DNA of 64,000 nt from UBA7672 sp965279085 (GCA_965279085.1 OZ257149.1:620001-684000), one strand, 5' to 3'. Counted from the stretch's first letter, positions 16,162-25,427 are shown. Numbers and translations are program-made. The notes: generated by a model from the sequence alone, not told the origin.

Positions 16162-18564
16162 TCAGTGCGGGAGCTGGGCTTCCGGTTTGGCGCCGCCGCG
16201 GCCGAGTTCGGCGCGGTAGGCCGCTTCGTCGCTTTCGCTCCACTGGATTGGCGTCAGCGGGCGTGTGAGGGCGCGCGCCAGCACCTGTTCGATCGTGGAA
16301 ACAGGGATGATCGTCAGCCCGGTCTTCACGTTCTCCGGCAGGTCGACGAGATCCTTCTCGTTCTCCTCGGGGATCAGCACCGTCTTGATGCCGCCACGCA
16401 GGGCCGCGAGCAGTTTCTCTTTCAGGCCGCCGATCGGCAGCACCCTGCCTCGCAGCGTGATCTCGCCTGTCATGGCGATGTCCTTGCGGATCGGGTTGCC
16501 GGTCAAGAGCGAGGCGATCGCCGTGGTCATCGCGATACCCGCCGACGGGCCATCCTTGGGCGTCGCGCCATCGGGCACGTGCACGTGGATGTCCGTGTTG
16601 TCGAACACAGGCGGGCGAATGCCCATCTGCACCGAGCGAGACCGGACGAGCGATTGCGCGGCCGAGATCGACTCCTTCATCACGTCGCGAAGCGAGCCGG
16701 TGACCGTCATGCGGCCGCGACCCGGCATCTGCACGGCTTCGATGGTGAGCAGATCGCCGCCGACTTCCGTCCAGGCAAGGCCCGTGACGACGCCGACCTG
16801 ATCTTCGCGATCAGCCATGCCGAAGCGGTATTTCCGCACGCCGGCGAACTTGTCGAGGTTCTCGCCGTTGACGGTGACCGTCGTCGTCTTCTTCATCTCG
16901 ATGTCGCGAACCGCCTTGCGGGCGAGGCGCGCCATTTCACGCTCCAGCGAACGAACGCCGCTCTCACGGGTGTAGTAGCGGATGAGGTCGCGGATCGCGC
17001 TCTCTTCCACAATGAGTTCGCCGTCCTTGAGCAGATGGTTCTCGATCGTCTTCGGCAGCAAATGCCGCTTGGCGATCTCGACCTTCTCGTCTTCCGTGTA
17101 ACCTTCGAGACGGATGATCTCCATCCGGTCGAGAAGCGGCTGAGGCATGTTCAGCGAGTTGGCGGTCGTGATGAACATCGTATCCGACAGGTCGTAGTCG
17201 ACCTCCAGATAGTGGTCATTGAACGTGCTGTTCTGTTCCGGATCGAGCACTTCGAGAAGCGCCGACGACGGATCGCCGCGATAGTCCTGGCCGAGCTTGT
17301 CGATCTCATCGAGCAGGAACAGCGGATTGCCGCTCTTGGCTTTCTTCATCGACTGGATGATGCGGCCCGGCATGGAGCCGATGTAGGTACGACGGTGACC
17401 GCGGATCTCGGCTTCATCACGCACGCCGCCGAGCGACACGCGAACGAAGTCGCGGCCGGTGGCTTTGGCGATCGACTTGCCAAGCGAGGTCTTGCCTACG
17501 CCCGGAGGGCCAACGAGGCACAGGATCGGGCCACGCACCTTGTCGCCACGCGCCTGGACGGCGAGGTGCTCGATAATGCGTTCCTTGACCTTCTCCAATC
17601 CGTAGTGATCGGCGTTGAGCACGTCTTCGGCGTGTTGCAGATCGCGCACGACCTCTTTCTTGCGGCCCCACGGGAGCGAGACCATCCAGTCGAGGTAGTT
17701 GCGCACGACGGTGGATTCCGCCGACATCGGCGACATCTGCCGCAGCTTCTTCACTTCCTGCTCGGCCTTGGCGCGCGCGTCGTCGGACATCGGCGTGTTG
17801 GCGATCTTCTCTTCAAGCTCGCCGATCTCGTCGCGCTCGCCGCCGCTATCGCCATCGCCCAGCTCGCGCTGGATCGCCTTCATCTGTTCGTTGAGGTAGT
17901 ACTCGCGCTGCGTCTTCTCCATCTGCCGCTTCACGCGGTTGCGGATCTTGCGCTCCATCTGAAGCATGCCGATCTCGCCTTCCATCAGCGAGAAGACCTT
18001 CTCCAGGCGCTCGGTCACGTCGATGAGTTCGAGCAGCTGCTCTTTGTCCTCGAGCTTGATCGAGAGTTGCGCCGCGACCGCGTCGGCCAAGTGGCCCGGG
18101 TCGGTGATGGCGGAGACCGTGCCGACGGTTTCGGCAGGGATCTTGCGGTTTAGTTTCACGTAGCCGTCGAACTGCTCGATGACCGCGCGCATGAGGGCGG
18201 CGGATTCTTCGGAGTCAGCTTTCTTCTCTTCGATCTTCGAGTGCTCAGCGGAGTAGTAGTCGCCCTTGTCGATGAGCTTTTCGAGACGCGAGCGGTGCTT
18301 GCCTTCGACCAGCACCTTCACGGTGCCGTCCGGCAGCTTCAGCAGCTGCAGGATCGTGGCGACGACGCCGACGGAATAGAGATCTTCTTCGGCCGGGTCA
18401 TCGACGCCGGCTTCCTTCTGGGCGACGAGCAGAATTTCGCCGCCGCCTTTTTCAACTTCTTCGAGCGCGCGAACGGATTTGTCGCGGCCCACAAACAGCG
18501 GCGCGACCATGCGCGGGAACACCACGATGTCACGCAGCGGCAGGACGGGGAGGACGTTTGCCAT
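16162..18564 (-). CDS. lon: ATP-dependent protease Lon
   Basis: This 800-residue protein is a complete LonA: N-terminal substrate-binding LON domain (PVLPLRDIVVFP from residue 5), a helical linker, AAA+ module with Walker A GPPGVGKTS and Walker B FLLDEIDKL, and a C-terminal Ser-Lys protease domain. The catalytic Ser is in DGPSAG (Ser674) and the Lys in GGLKEKL (Lys717). It degrades misfolded and regulatory proteins in the cytoplasm. AGGAG lies upstream of the ATG. It sits next to clpX, clpP and tig, all leftward, with its own terminator and a 306-base upstream gap that probably holds a separate promoter. Confidence 0.98.
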   Translation of the reverse strand: MANVLPVLPLRDIVVFPRMVAPLFVGRDKSVRALEEVEKGGGEILLVAQKEAGVDDPAEEDLYSVGVVATILQLLKLPDGTVKVLVEGKHRSRLEKLIDKGDYYSAEHSKIEEKKADSEESAALMRAVIEQFDGYVKLNRKIPAETVGTVSAITDPGHLADAVAAQLSIKLEDKEQLLELIDVTERLEKVFSLMEGEIGMLQMERKIRNRVKRQMEKTQREYYLNEQMKAIQRELGDGDSGGERDEIGELEEKIANTPMSDDARAKAEQEVKKLRQMSPMSAESTVVRNYLDWMVSLPWGRKKEVVRDLQHAEDVLNADHYGLEKVKERIIEHLAVQARGDKVRGPILCLVGPPGVGKTSLGKSIAKATGRDFVRVSLGGVRDEAEIRGHRRTYIGSMPGRIIQSMKKAKSGNPLFLLDEIDKLGQDYRGDPSSALLEVLDPEQNSTFNDHYLEVDYDLSDTMFITTANSLNMPQPLLDRMEIIRLEGYTEDEKVEIAKRHLLPKTIENHLLKDGELIVEESAIRDLIRYYTRESGVRSLEREMARLARKAVRDIEMKKTTTVTVNGENLDKFAGVRKYRFGMADREDQVGVVTGLAWTEVGGDLLTIEAVQMPGRGRMTVTGSLRDVMKESISAAQSLVRSRSVQMGIRPPVFDNTDIHVHVPDGATPKDGPSAGIAMTTAIASLLTGNPIRKDIAMTGEITLRGRVLPIGGLKEKLLAALRGGIKTVLIPEENEKDLVDLPENVKTGLTIIPVSTIEQVLARALTRPLTPIQWSESDEAAYRAELGRGGAKPEAQLPH

Positions 18565-18870
18565 ATTCAGTTTCTCCTTTCATCGCCGCAGCCGCCTTGC
18601 ATGAAGCGCGGGTGCGGGAGGAAGGCCGGGCCATGCCAAATAAGATCGGACCGGACATTCACTTGAGGATGAAAGTGGCCCGTCACTGGCTCGGGTTCAA
18701 CCCACGCAAGTGACGCATGATTTTGCTGGGCTATTTCGGCCTCAGTGAGGAAGATGGAGCGGTTCGTGCTGTTGTCCACAGTTCATGCGGGGTGACGCGA
18801 ATCGTTGCGCGGAAAAGCAGAAGGCCCGCCTTGAGGGCGGGCCTTCGATAACTCGTCTGATCAGCTGGCC
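18565..18870. other. clpX-lon intergenic region
   Basis: This stretch holds the clpX terminator at its right end and presumably the lon promoter. A short leftward frame (about 70 codons) is open but has no ribosome-binding site and no protein-like features. I could not find a convincing RpoH-type promoter; CTTATTT read leftward near 18660 resembles a -10 but lacks a matching -35. Confidence 0.4.
18820..18846 (-). terminator. clpX intrinsic terminator
   Basis: Perfect 11-bp stem GAAGGCCCGCC / GGCGGGCCTTC with a 5-base loop, 24 bases beyond the clpX stop. Read leftward it is followed by TGCTTTTCC. Confidence 0.8.
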
Positions 18871-20136
18871 TTACGAAGCGCTGGCCGAGGCCTGGGCTTC
18901 GGAGCCGTGGACGTAAAGCGGGCGGGCCCGGCCTTCGACCACTTCGGCGTTGATCGCTACTTCTTCCACGCCGCGCAGGTTGGGCAGCTCGAACATCGTG
19001 TCGAGCAGGATGCCTTCCATGATCGAGCGGAGGCCGCGGGCGCCCGTCTTGCGCTGGATGGCGCGCTTGGCCACGGCCGCGAGCGCATCCTGCGTGAAGG
19101 TGAGCGTGACGTTCTCCATCTCGAAGAGGCGCTGGTACTGCTTGAGCAGCGCGTTCTTCGGTTCGGTGAGGATCTGGATTAGGGCTTCCTCGTCCAGATC
19201 TTCAAGGGTGGCGATGACGGGCAGACGGCCGATGAATTCGGGGATGAGGCCGAATTTCACGAGATCTTCCGGCTCGCATTCCTCGAGGATCTTGCCGGTG
19301 CGGCGATCTTCTGGAGCGACGACGTTGGCGCCGAAGCCGATCGACGTGCCGCGGCCGCGATCCGAGATGACCTTGTCGAGGCCCGAGAACGCGCCGCCGC
19401 AGATGAAGAGCATGTTGGTCGTGTCGACCTGCAGGAATTCCTGCTGCGGATGCTTGCGGCCGCCTTGCGGAGGAACCGAAGCGACGGTGCCCTCCATGAT
19501 CTTCAGCAGGGCCTGCTGCACGCCCTCGCCCGACACGTCGCGGGTGATGGACGGGTTGTCGGACTTGCGGCTGATCTTGTCGATCTCGTCGATGTAGACG
19601 ATGCCGCGCTGCGCACGCTCGACGTTGTAGTCGGAGGCCTGCAGCAACTTGAGGATGATGTTCTCGACGTCCTCGCCGACGTAACCGGCCTCGGTCAGCG
19701 TCGTGGCGTCGGCCATCGTGAACGGAACGTCGATGATGCGCGCCAGCGTTTGCGCGAGCAGCGTCTTGCCGCAGCCGGTGGGGCCGATCAGCAGGATGTT
19801 CGATTTCGCGAGCTCGACATCGCCGTTCTTGGCGGCGTGGTTGAGGCGCTTGTAGTGGTTGTGGACGGCAACCGACAGCACGCGCTTGGCCTTGAACTGG
19901 CCGATCACGTAGTCGTCGAGCACGTCGCAGATTTCGCGCGGCGTAGGCACGCCATCGCGCGACTTCACGAGAGCCGTCTTCGACTCCTCGCGGATGATAT
20001 CCATGCAGAGTTCGACGCACTCATCGCAGATGAATACGGTGGGCCCGGCGATAAGCTTTTTGACCTCGTGCTGCGACTTTCCGCAGAACGAGCAGTACAG
20101 CGTGTTCTTGCTGTCGCCTGAAGTGTTCTTGTTCAT
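18871..20136 (-). CDS. clpX: ClpX, ATP-dependent unfoldase of ClpXP
   Basis: This 421-residue protein unfolds tagged substrates and feeds them to ClpP. The N-terminal zinc-binding domain has Cys15, 18, 37 and 40 (CSFC and CDEC). The AAA+ domain follows with Walker A GPTGCGKT (118-125), the VGEDVENI segment, Walker B IVYIDEIDK, and the ClpP-contact loop within FIGRLPV. ATG 20136 is preferred because GAGGTG precedes it closely and ClpX proteins start this way; an upstream in-frame ATG exists. It is the third gene of tig-clpP-clpX, 184 bases after the clpP stop. In Caulobacter ClpXP drives the cell cycle by destroying CtrA. Confidence 0.97.
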   Translation of the reverse strand: MNKNTSGDSKNTLYCSFCGKSQHEVKKLIAGPTVFICDECVELCMDIIREESKTALVKSRDGVPTPREICDVLDDYVIGQFKAKRVLSVAVHNHYKRLNHAAKNGDVELAKSNILLIGPTGCGKTLLAQTLARIIDVPFTMADATTLTEAGYVGEDVENIILKLLQASDYNVERAQRGIVYIDEIDKISRKSDNPSITRDVSGEGVQQALLKIMEGTVASVPPQGGRKHPQQEFLQVDTTNMLFICGGAFSGLDKVISDRGRGTSIGFGANVVAPEDRRTGKILEECEPEDLVKFGLIPEFIGRLPVIATLEDLDEEALIQILTEPKNALLKQYQRLFEMENVTLTFTQDALAAVAKRAIQRKTGARGLRSIMEGILLDTMFELPNLRGVEEVAINAEVVEGRARPLYVHGSEAQASASAS

Positions 20137-20320
20137 CGACACCTCGAAAACACCACCGGGCATGACCCCGGAGGCGTCCAATCCAACACGCCCAAGCCTC
20201 GAATCCTATATTTCAATCGTTTCCGAGAGGTTCAAGGCCGGGCCAGTCCAACATAGCAAGGGGGGCGCCGCAAGGTTACAGGCTGCGCAATTCCCAGCGA
20301 TAAGCTGCTGAAAACGGGGC

Positions 20321-20941
20321 TTAATCAGCCGGAGCCGCCCGTTTCTCGTAAACCTTGTCCACGATTCCGAACGCCTGGGCTTCCGAAGCCGTCATGAACG
20401 AATCGCGGTCTAGCGTCCTTTCGATCGTCTCGTAGGGCTGGCCCGTGTGCTTAACGTAGATCTCGTTGAGCCGCTTCTTGATGGCCAGCATGTCGTGGGC
20501 GTGGCGCTCGATGTCCGAGGCTACGCCACGATACCCGCCCGAGGGCTGGTGCACCATGATCCGCGAATTCGGCGTGGCGAAGCGCATTCCATGCTCCCCG
20601 GCTGTCAGCAGGAGAGCGCCCATCGAGGCGGCCATGCCGATGCATGCGGTGGAAACCGGGCTGCGGATGTATTGCATGGTGTCATAGATCGCGAGGCCGG
20701 AATGGACGTGGCCGCCCGGCGAATTCACGTACATTGCGATCTCTTTCTTGGGGTTTTCGGACTCCAGGAAGAGAAGCTGGGCTGTCACCAGGCTGGCCGT
20801 GACGTCGTCGATCGGGCCCGAAACGAAGATGATCCGGTCCTTCAGCAGGCGCGAAAAGATGTCGTACGCGCGCTCGCCCCGGGAGCTCTGCTCCAGGACG
20901 GTCGGGACCAGGTTGATAGCCCGGGTGAGGTGATCGACCAT
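20321..20941 (-). CDS. clpP: ClpP protease subunit
   Basis: This 206-residue serine peptidase forms the proteolytic chamber used by ClpX. The triad is visible as Ser106 (GMAASMGA), His131 (MVHQPSGG) and Asp180 (RTLDRD), with the usual 25- and 49-residue spacings. The start at ATG 20941 gives the normal ClpP length. An in-frame ATG at 20998 would add 19 residues with no family support. It lies between tig and clpX on the same strand; the 243-base gap to tig contains a perfect 11-bp palindrome. Confidence 0.97.
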   Translation of the reverse strand: MVDHLTRAINLVPTVLEQSSRGERAYDIFSRLLKDRIIFVSGPIDDVTASLVTAQLLFLESENPKKEIAMYVNSPGGHVHSGLAIYDTMQYIRSPVSTACIGMAASMGALLLTAGEHGMRFATPNSRIMVHQPSGGYRGVASDIERHAHDMLAIKKRLNEIYVKHTGQPYETIERTLDRDSFMTASEAQAFGIVDKVYEKRAAPAD

Positions 20942-21139
20942 GTGCGCGTTTTCTTCTGTTTCTGCAGGCCCCAGCGGCCTTGGCCTGCTGAGACTCAAAT
21001 CACGGGTGGGGCTAACAATATCCGAACGCGGACCGTCCGGCGCAAGTCCCCTTGCGTCAGTGCACCCGATTCAGCTGTTTGCCGAAGTCGAAAGAGGTAG
21101 TCGGCTGGCCCTTCGCTATCGCTCAGGGCGTTCGTTGCT

Positions 21140-21162
21140 TGATTGATCCACTGGATCAATCA
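21140..21162. promoter_or_regulatory. Perfect 23-base palindrome between tig and clpP
   Basis: TGATTGATCCA at 21140-21150 and TGGATCAATCA at 21152-21162 are exact reverse complements around a single central base. With a central C and no T-tract on either side it is more like a dimeric protein-binding site than a terminator. It is 22 bases beyond the tig stop and about 200 bases before clpP. Confidence 0.5.
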
Positions 21163-21184
21163 TCCGGCTACGCCGGCCGGCGCC

Positions 21185-22519
21185 TCACTCGTCGCCGATT
21201 TCCTTCATCAGTTCTTCGCGGCTGACCGGTTTGTCGGTCACGGTCGCCTTGGAGAGGATGTAGTCGACCACCTTCTCCTCGTAGATCGGCGCCTGGAGCT
21301 GCGAGAGAGCGCCCGGGTTCTTGCGGTAGAACTCGACCACCTGCTTCTCCTGGCCCGGATAGCGCGAAGCTTCCTGGCGCAGGACCTGGCTGAGCTCCTC
21401 GTTCGTCACCTGCACGCTGGCGCGGCGGCCGATCTCGGCCAGCACGAGACCGAGGCGCACGCGGCGTTCGGCGATCTGCTGGTACTCCGTCTTCAGCTCT
21501 TCATCCGACTTGCCCTTGTCCTCTTCAGACAGGCGGCCGGCATTCTTTTCCTGCTCGAACTGGGCCCAGATCTGGTCGAACTCGGCCTTCACCATCTGCG
21601 GCGGTAGGTCGAAGGAGTGGCGCTCGTCGAGGGCGTCGAGAAGGACGCGCTTCACCTGCTGACGCGTGGCGAAGTTGAGATCGCCCGACAGCTGGCCCTT
21701 CACGGCGGTACGGAGAGCATCGAGGTTCTCGAGACCGAGCGACTTGGCGAACTCTTCGTCGATCTGGCTGTCCTTCGGGGCTTTCACCTCGTGGACCTTC
21801 ACTTCGAACAGGGCGGCTTTGCCCTTCAGCGTGTCGACGCCGTAGTCTTCCGGGAAGGAAACGTTGACGTTCACGTCGTCGCCAGCCTTGGCGCCGATCA
21901 GCTGTTCTTCAAAGCCGGGGATGAAGCGGCCCGAGCCGATGACCAGCGTGTGGCCCTCTGCGGCGCCGCCTTCGAACTTCTCACCGTCGATGGAGCCGAC
22001 GAAGTCGATGACGACCGCGTCGTCCTTCTCGGCGGCGCCTTCTTTGGCTTCGTAGGACTTGTTGTTATCTGCAATGCGCTTGAGCGACTCGTTGATCTCG
22101 TTATCGCTCGGCTCGGCGACCATGCGCTCGAGCGAGATCGCGGAGACGTCGGTCGGCTCGAACTCGGGCATCACCTCGACGTGCATATGATAGTCGAGGT
22201 CAGCTTCGCCAGCGACGACCTTGTCGGCGGCGACGTCGAGGTGGATCGACGGACGCGAGGCGGGGCGGAGCGATTTCTCTTCCAGCGCCTTGGTCGAGCT
22301 TTCGTTGACGAGATCGTTGACGATGTCGCCCATCATCGACTTGCCGTACATCTTCTTGATGTGAGCCGGCGGAACTTTGCCCGGACGGAAGCCCTTCAGG
22401 TTAACCTTGGGGGCCATCTCCTTGATCTTGTCGTTGAGCTTTGCGGCAAGCTCGCCTTTGGGGATGGTGACGCGGAATTCCCGCGAAAGACCTTCCGATT
22501 TCGTCTCGGTGACGTTCAT
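21185..22519 (-). CDS. tig: Trigger factor, ribosome-associated chaperone and PPIase
   Basis: This 444-residue protein meets nascent chains at the ribosome exit tunnel. Domains in order are the ribosome-binding N-terminal domain with the signature GFRPGKVP (residues 44-51), an FKBP-type PPIase domain (DDAVVIDFVGSIDGEKF to NVNVSFPEDYG, about 165-230), and a C-terminal helical domain. It is the first gene of the leftward tig-clpP-clpX-lon series, the order typical of many bacteria. tRNA-Leu lies 148 bases upstream on the same strand. Confidence 0.97.
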   Translation of the reverse strand: MNVTETKSEGLSREFRVTIPKGELAAKLNDKIKEMAPKVNLKGFRPGKVPPAHIKKMYGKSMMGDIVNDLVNESSTKALEEKSLRPASRPSIHLDVAADKVVAGEADLDYHMHVEVMPEFEPTDVSAISLERMVAEPSDNEINESLKRIADNNKSYEAKEGAAEKDDAVVIDFVGSIDGEKFEGGAAEGHTLVIGSGRFIPGFEEQLIGAKAGDDVNVNVSFPEDYGVDTLKGKAALFEVKVHEVKAPKDSQIDEEFAKSLGLENLDALRTAVKGQLSGDLNFATRQQVKRVLLDALDERHSFDLPPQMVKAEFDQIWAQFEQEKNAGRLSEEDKGKSDEELKTEYQQIAERRVRLGLVLAEIGRRASVQVTNEELSQVLRQEASRYPGQEKQVVEFYRKNPGALSQLQAPIYEEKVVDYILSKATVTDKPVSREELMKEIGDE

Positions 22520-22667
22520 CAGGGAACCCCGGATGTACTGAATGGTTGGCCCCGCCAGCGGGGAGCGCCCGGGCGGGAGAAGGCGGGTGTCTTACACAGG
22601 CCCGAACGGCCTGTCTATCAGCGGATTCTGCGCGTTTTGGGCAGAAAAGGCCGCAGGCAACCCAGGC

Positions 22668-22752
22668 TGGTGCGGGTGGAGGGACTCGAACCCCCACGGG
22701 TTGCCCCACTGGAACCTAAATCCAGTGCGTCTACCAATTCCGCCACATCCGC
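22668..22752 (-). tRNA. tRNA-Leu (UAG anticodon)
   Basis: The leftward strand folds as an 85-base class II tRNA with encoded CCA. It shows a D-arm GCG/CGC, anticodon stem CTGGA/TCCAG with loop TTTAGGT (anticodon TAG), a long variable arm (GGG/CCC) and a T-arm with TTCGAGT. The acceptor stem GCGGATG / CACCCGC pairs except for an A-C mismatch at 5:68. The long variable arm, anticodon and discriminator A fit leucine. Confidence 0.95.
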
Positions 22753-22778
22753 ACGCAGCGGGCGACAGATAGTGCCGG

Positions 22779-24266
22779 TCAGTGGGTCTGGTAAAGCGCG
22801 GAAATTGTCTGCCGCAGACTCTGGTCGAGATCTTCGGCGGTGAGGCCGGGGCCGATGCGGAGGCCGGCGTCGCCATGCATCCAGGCGCCGGCGCAGGCGG
22901 CGTCGAAGGAGTCGAGGCCCTGCGCGAGCAGGCCGCCGATGATGCCGGCGAGGACATCCCCTGCCCCAGCCGTCGCGAGGAAGGGCGTGGCGTGCGTGTT
23001 GACCACGGTGCGGCCATCCGGCGCGGCAATCGTGGTGTCGGGACCTTTCAGGAGGATGATCGAGTTCATCCGGTTGGCGGCGGAGCGAACAGCCTCGATC
23101 CGGTTGGGCGAGGACGCGAGCAGGCCGGGAAAGAGCCGCTCGAATTCTCCGGCATGAGGCGTGAGGACAGCCACGCCGCCTGCCGCATCGCCCTTCACGA
23201 GTTGGACGGCGAGGCGCGCGGGGCTGCTGGCGAAGACGGTCAGCGCGTCGGCGTCGAGGACGAGGCGGCGGCCGGACTCGGCGAGGAGCGAGACGTTTTC
23301 GCGCGTGGCGTCGGTGACGCCAGCGGCGGGGCCGATGACGATGGCGGTTGCTTCGCGGGTTTGCGCGGCGAGGTCTTCGGCGCTGGCGAAGCTGGAAGTC
23401 ATCACGGCGGTGACGGATGAAGCCGCGACCATCAGCGCGGCAGGCGGGCACAGCAGCGTGACGAGACCTGCACCTGAGCGGAGGCCGGCTTGGGCTGCAA
23501 GGCGGGCGGCGCCGGTGCTGCCGAGACCACCGGTGACGACGGCGAGGCGTCCGCGCTGGTGCTTGTGCGATGAGACGGATGGCCAGCGCAGGGCGCGCGC
23601 CCAAAGGGCCGGACTGTTCTCGTTGAGACGGCCGCCGCTTACTTCGTCGACGAATCTGCCGAAGCCGATCTCGGCGGGAATGACGTCGCCGCACAGCGAG
23701 GCGGCGGGCTGGAGGACGTGCGCGGGCTTCTTGCAGCAGAAGGTGACGGTGACATCGGCACGCATGGCGACGCCGCCAACGGCGCCAGCGTTGCCGTTGA
23801 CGCCGGAGGGCACGTCGATGGCGACAATCTTTGCGCCGGAGGCGTTCACCTGCTCAACGGCGAAGGCGGCTTCGCCCGCGAGCGGACGCGAGAGGCCGGC
23901 GCCGAACAGGCCGTCGAGCACGATGTCTTCGGCATGGACGCGCATGTCTTCCAGCGGCTGACGCGGGCCGGATAGAGTCTCGAGCGCCTGTTCGCCCTCC
24001 GGGCTGCGAAGGCCGTGCGGGGCGAGATCGTAGAGGAACACGTTGCGGCCGAGATCGCGCAGGCGTTGCGCCGCCACGAAGGCATCACCGCCATTGTTGC
24101 CCGGGCCTGCAAGTACGATGACGCGGCCATCGGGGAATTCGGCGTGCAGCACGTCGGCGCACGCCTGCCCTGCCTTCTGCATCAAGGCCCAGAGCGAGAC
24201 GCCAGCCTCGACGGCGCGCTGCTCGGCGGCGCGGACTTCCTCGCAGGTGAGGATGGCGGTGATCAT
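22779..24266 (-). CDS. nnr: Bifunctional NAD(P)HX epimerase / ADP-dependent dehydratase
   Basis: This 495-residue fusion repairs hydrated NADH and NADPH. The N-terminal YjeF_N epimerase domain shows ILTCEEVRAAEQ and VLAGPGNNGGDAFVAAQRL. The C-terminal ribokinase-like dehydratase domain shows VLTPHAGEFERLFPG, ILLKGPDTTI and the TAGAGDVLAG catalytic Asp loop. The ATG at 24266 is one base from the stop of the histidine phosphatase upstream on the same strand, so they are probably cotranscribed. Domain order and length match bacterial Nnr (YjeF). Confidence 0.95.
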   Translation of the reverse strand: MITAILTCEEVRAAEQRAVEAGVSLWALMQKAGQACADVLHAEFPDGRVIVLAGPGNNGGDAFVAAQRLRDLGRNVFLYDLAPHGLRSPEGEQALETLSGPRQPLEDMRVHAEDIVLDGLFGAGLSRPLAGEAAFAVEQVNASGAKIVAIDVPSGVNGNAGAVGGVAMRADVTVTFCCKKPAHVLQPAASLCGDVIPAEIGFGRFVDEVSGGRLNENSPALWARALRWPSVSSHKHQRGRLAVVTGGLGSTGAARLAAQAGLRSGAGLVTLLCPPAALMVAASSVTAVMTSSFASAEDLAAQTREATAIVIGPAAGVTDATRENVSLLAESGRRLVLDADALTVFASSPARLAVQLVKGDAAGGVAVLTPHAGEFERLFPGLLASSPNRIEAVRSAANRMNSIILLKGPDTTIAAPDGRTVVNTHATPFLATAGAGDVLAGIIGGLLAQGLDSFDAACAGAWMHGDAGLRIGPGLTAEDLDQSLRQTISALYQTH

Positions 24267-24267
24267 G

Positions 24268-24807
24268 TCAGGTCACGACGGTTGCAGCTTCGGATCCGAG
24301 TTGGGCGACAGCGAGTTTTCCGCCACGGCGTTCGAGCTTGGTGATCGACGCGTGGCCCGGCTTGAAAACGACGACGCGGTCGTTGCCGGTAAGAAGGCCG
24401 ACGATCACGTTGATGGCGATGAAGTGGGAGAAGACGGCCGTATCTTCCGGCAGCTTATCGACCGACGCTAGCACGCTGTTGCGCCAGGCTTGGAGCGTAA
24501 GGTCGGTCTGGCTCCATGCCCCGGCCATGACGCCCTGCAACCAGACGGAGCGGTCGGCGATGCCGGAGGACGTGATGATCTCGCCGACGCCGGCCTCGAT
24601 GCGCGCGTGGGTCTCCATCAGCTTTTCGAACGGTGCGGCGGTTTCGCGACTGCGGGCGAGCGGCGAGGTTATGGCCCGTTTGGCCCCGAGTTTGGCCAGC
24701 TCTTCGGCCGCAGCGAAGGCCTGGCGGGCGCCGAGGTCGTTGAGTCCGGGGTTGGGATGCGCGCCCCAGCTCGCAGCCGGTTCGCCATGCCGGATCAGGT
24801 AGATCAT
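24268..24807 (-). CDS. Histidine phosphatase superfamily (phosphoglycerate mutase-like)
   Basis: This 179-residue protein begins MIYLIRHGE, with the catalytic RHG at residues 6-8. Other branch-1 histidine phosphatase marks are LNDLGARQA, ITSPLARSRETA and the second catalytic His in FSHFIAINV. It hydrolyses a phosphorylated small molecule or protein; the substrate cannot be assigned. I chose ATG 24807 because the RHG motif normally lies at the extreme N-terminus; an upstream ATG (about 24850) is possible. It is directly followed by nnr and is divergent from glnB. Confidence 0.85.
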   Translation of the reverse strand: MIYLIRHGEPAASWGAHPNPGLNDLGARQAFAAAEELAKLGAKRAITSPLARSRETAAPFEKLMETHARIEAGVGEIITSSGIADRSVWLQGVMAGAWSQTDLTLQAWRNSVLASVDKLPEDTAVFSHFIAINVIVGLLTGNDRVVVFKPGHASITKLERRGGKLAVAQLGSEAATVVT

Positions 24808-25047
24808 TTCGCTGAATCGCCTGTGAATGCAGAGGTTTTCGGGTTCTACCATGCTTCGCGGCCGGGCGCTTCTGTGGATAAGCCGGAAGCTAGGCGCCTG
24901 ATCTTTTGGCGCTGATGCACAGATTTCGGGCGCCATGTCCCTCGACGCACGATCTTCAGGCGCCTGACCTACTCGCCTCCCGCTTCATCGTGCATGAGCG
25001 GGAACGCTCCCCGACGCCGCAACGGCGCCTCTTATCGGAACTCCGCG

Positions 25048-25386
25048 ATGAAAAAGATCGAGGCGATCATCAAGCCGTTCAAACTGGACGAGGTGAAGGA
25101 AGCGCTTCACGGCGTCGGCCTGCAGGGCATGACCGTGCTGGAAGCCAAGGGCTTCGGCCGCCAGCGCGGCCACACGGAACTCTATCGCGGCGCCGAATAC
25201 ATCGTCGACTTCCTGCCCAAGCTGAAGATCGAGGTCGTTGTTTCCGACGCGCAGCTCGAAGCCGCGCTCAACGCGATCACCAAGTCGGCGCACACTGGCA
25301 AGATCGGGGACGGGAAGATATTCGTCTCCGAAATCACTGAAGTGATCCGCATCCGCACGGGCGAGACGGGCGACCAGGCGATCTAG
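25048..25386 (+). CDS. glnB: Nitrogen regulatory protein PII
   Basis: This 112-residue protein is a standard PII signal transducer that reports 2-oxoglutarate and glutamine status. The start MKKIEAIIKPFKLDEVKEAL, the T-loop with Tyr51 in YRGAEY (the uridylylation site), and the B-loop THTGKIGDGKIF-like segment (SAHTGKIGDGKIFV) are all present. ATG 25048 is chosen because PII proteins start here. Its position just upstream of glnA is the classical alphaproteobacterial glnBA arrangement, linking PII to control of glutamine synthetase adenylylation. Confidence 0.97.
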   Translation: MKKIEAIIKPFKLDEVKEALHGVGLQGMTVLEAKGFGRQRGHTELYRGAEYIVDFLPKLKIEVVVSDAQLEAALNAITKSAHTGKIGDGKIFVSEITEVIRIRTGETGDQAI

Positions 25387-25409
25387 CGAATACCTGAATT
25401 TATTTGGAT

Positions 25410-25427
25410 CGGGCCCGCCGGGGCCCG
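25410..25427 (+). promoter_or_regulatory. Hairpin in the glnB-glnA spacer
   Basis: CGGGCCC at 25410-25416 and GGGCCCG at 25421-25427 form a 7-bp GC stem with a 4-base loop, 23 bases before the glnA GTG and with no T-tract. It may stabilise or divide the glnBA message, or partly block read-through. Confidence 0.4.

Noticed and set aside
16090..18153. Long rightward open frame opposite lon
   Set aside because: Shadow of the lon coding frame; the translation is His- and Arg-rich noise with no domain.
18567..18779. Short leftward frame between clpX and lon
   Set aside because: Seventy codons with no ribosome-binding site and no domain; the region is better explained as promoter and terminator space.
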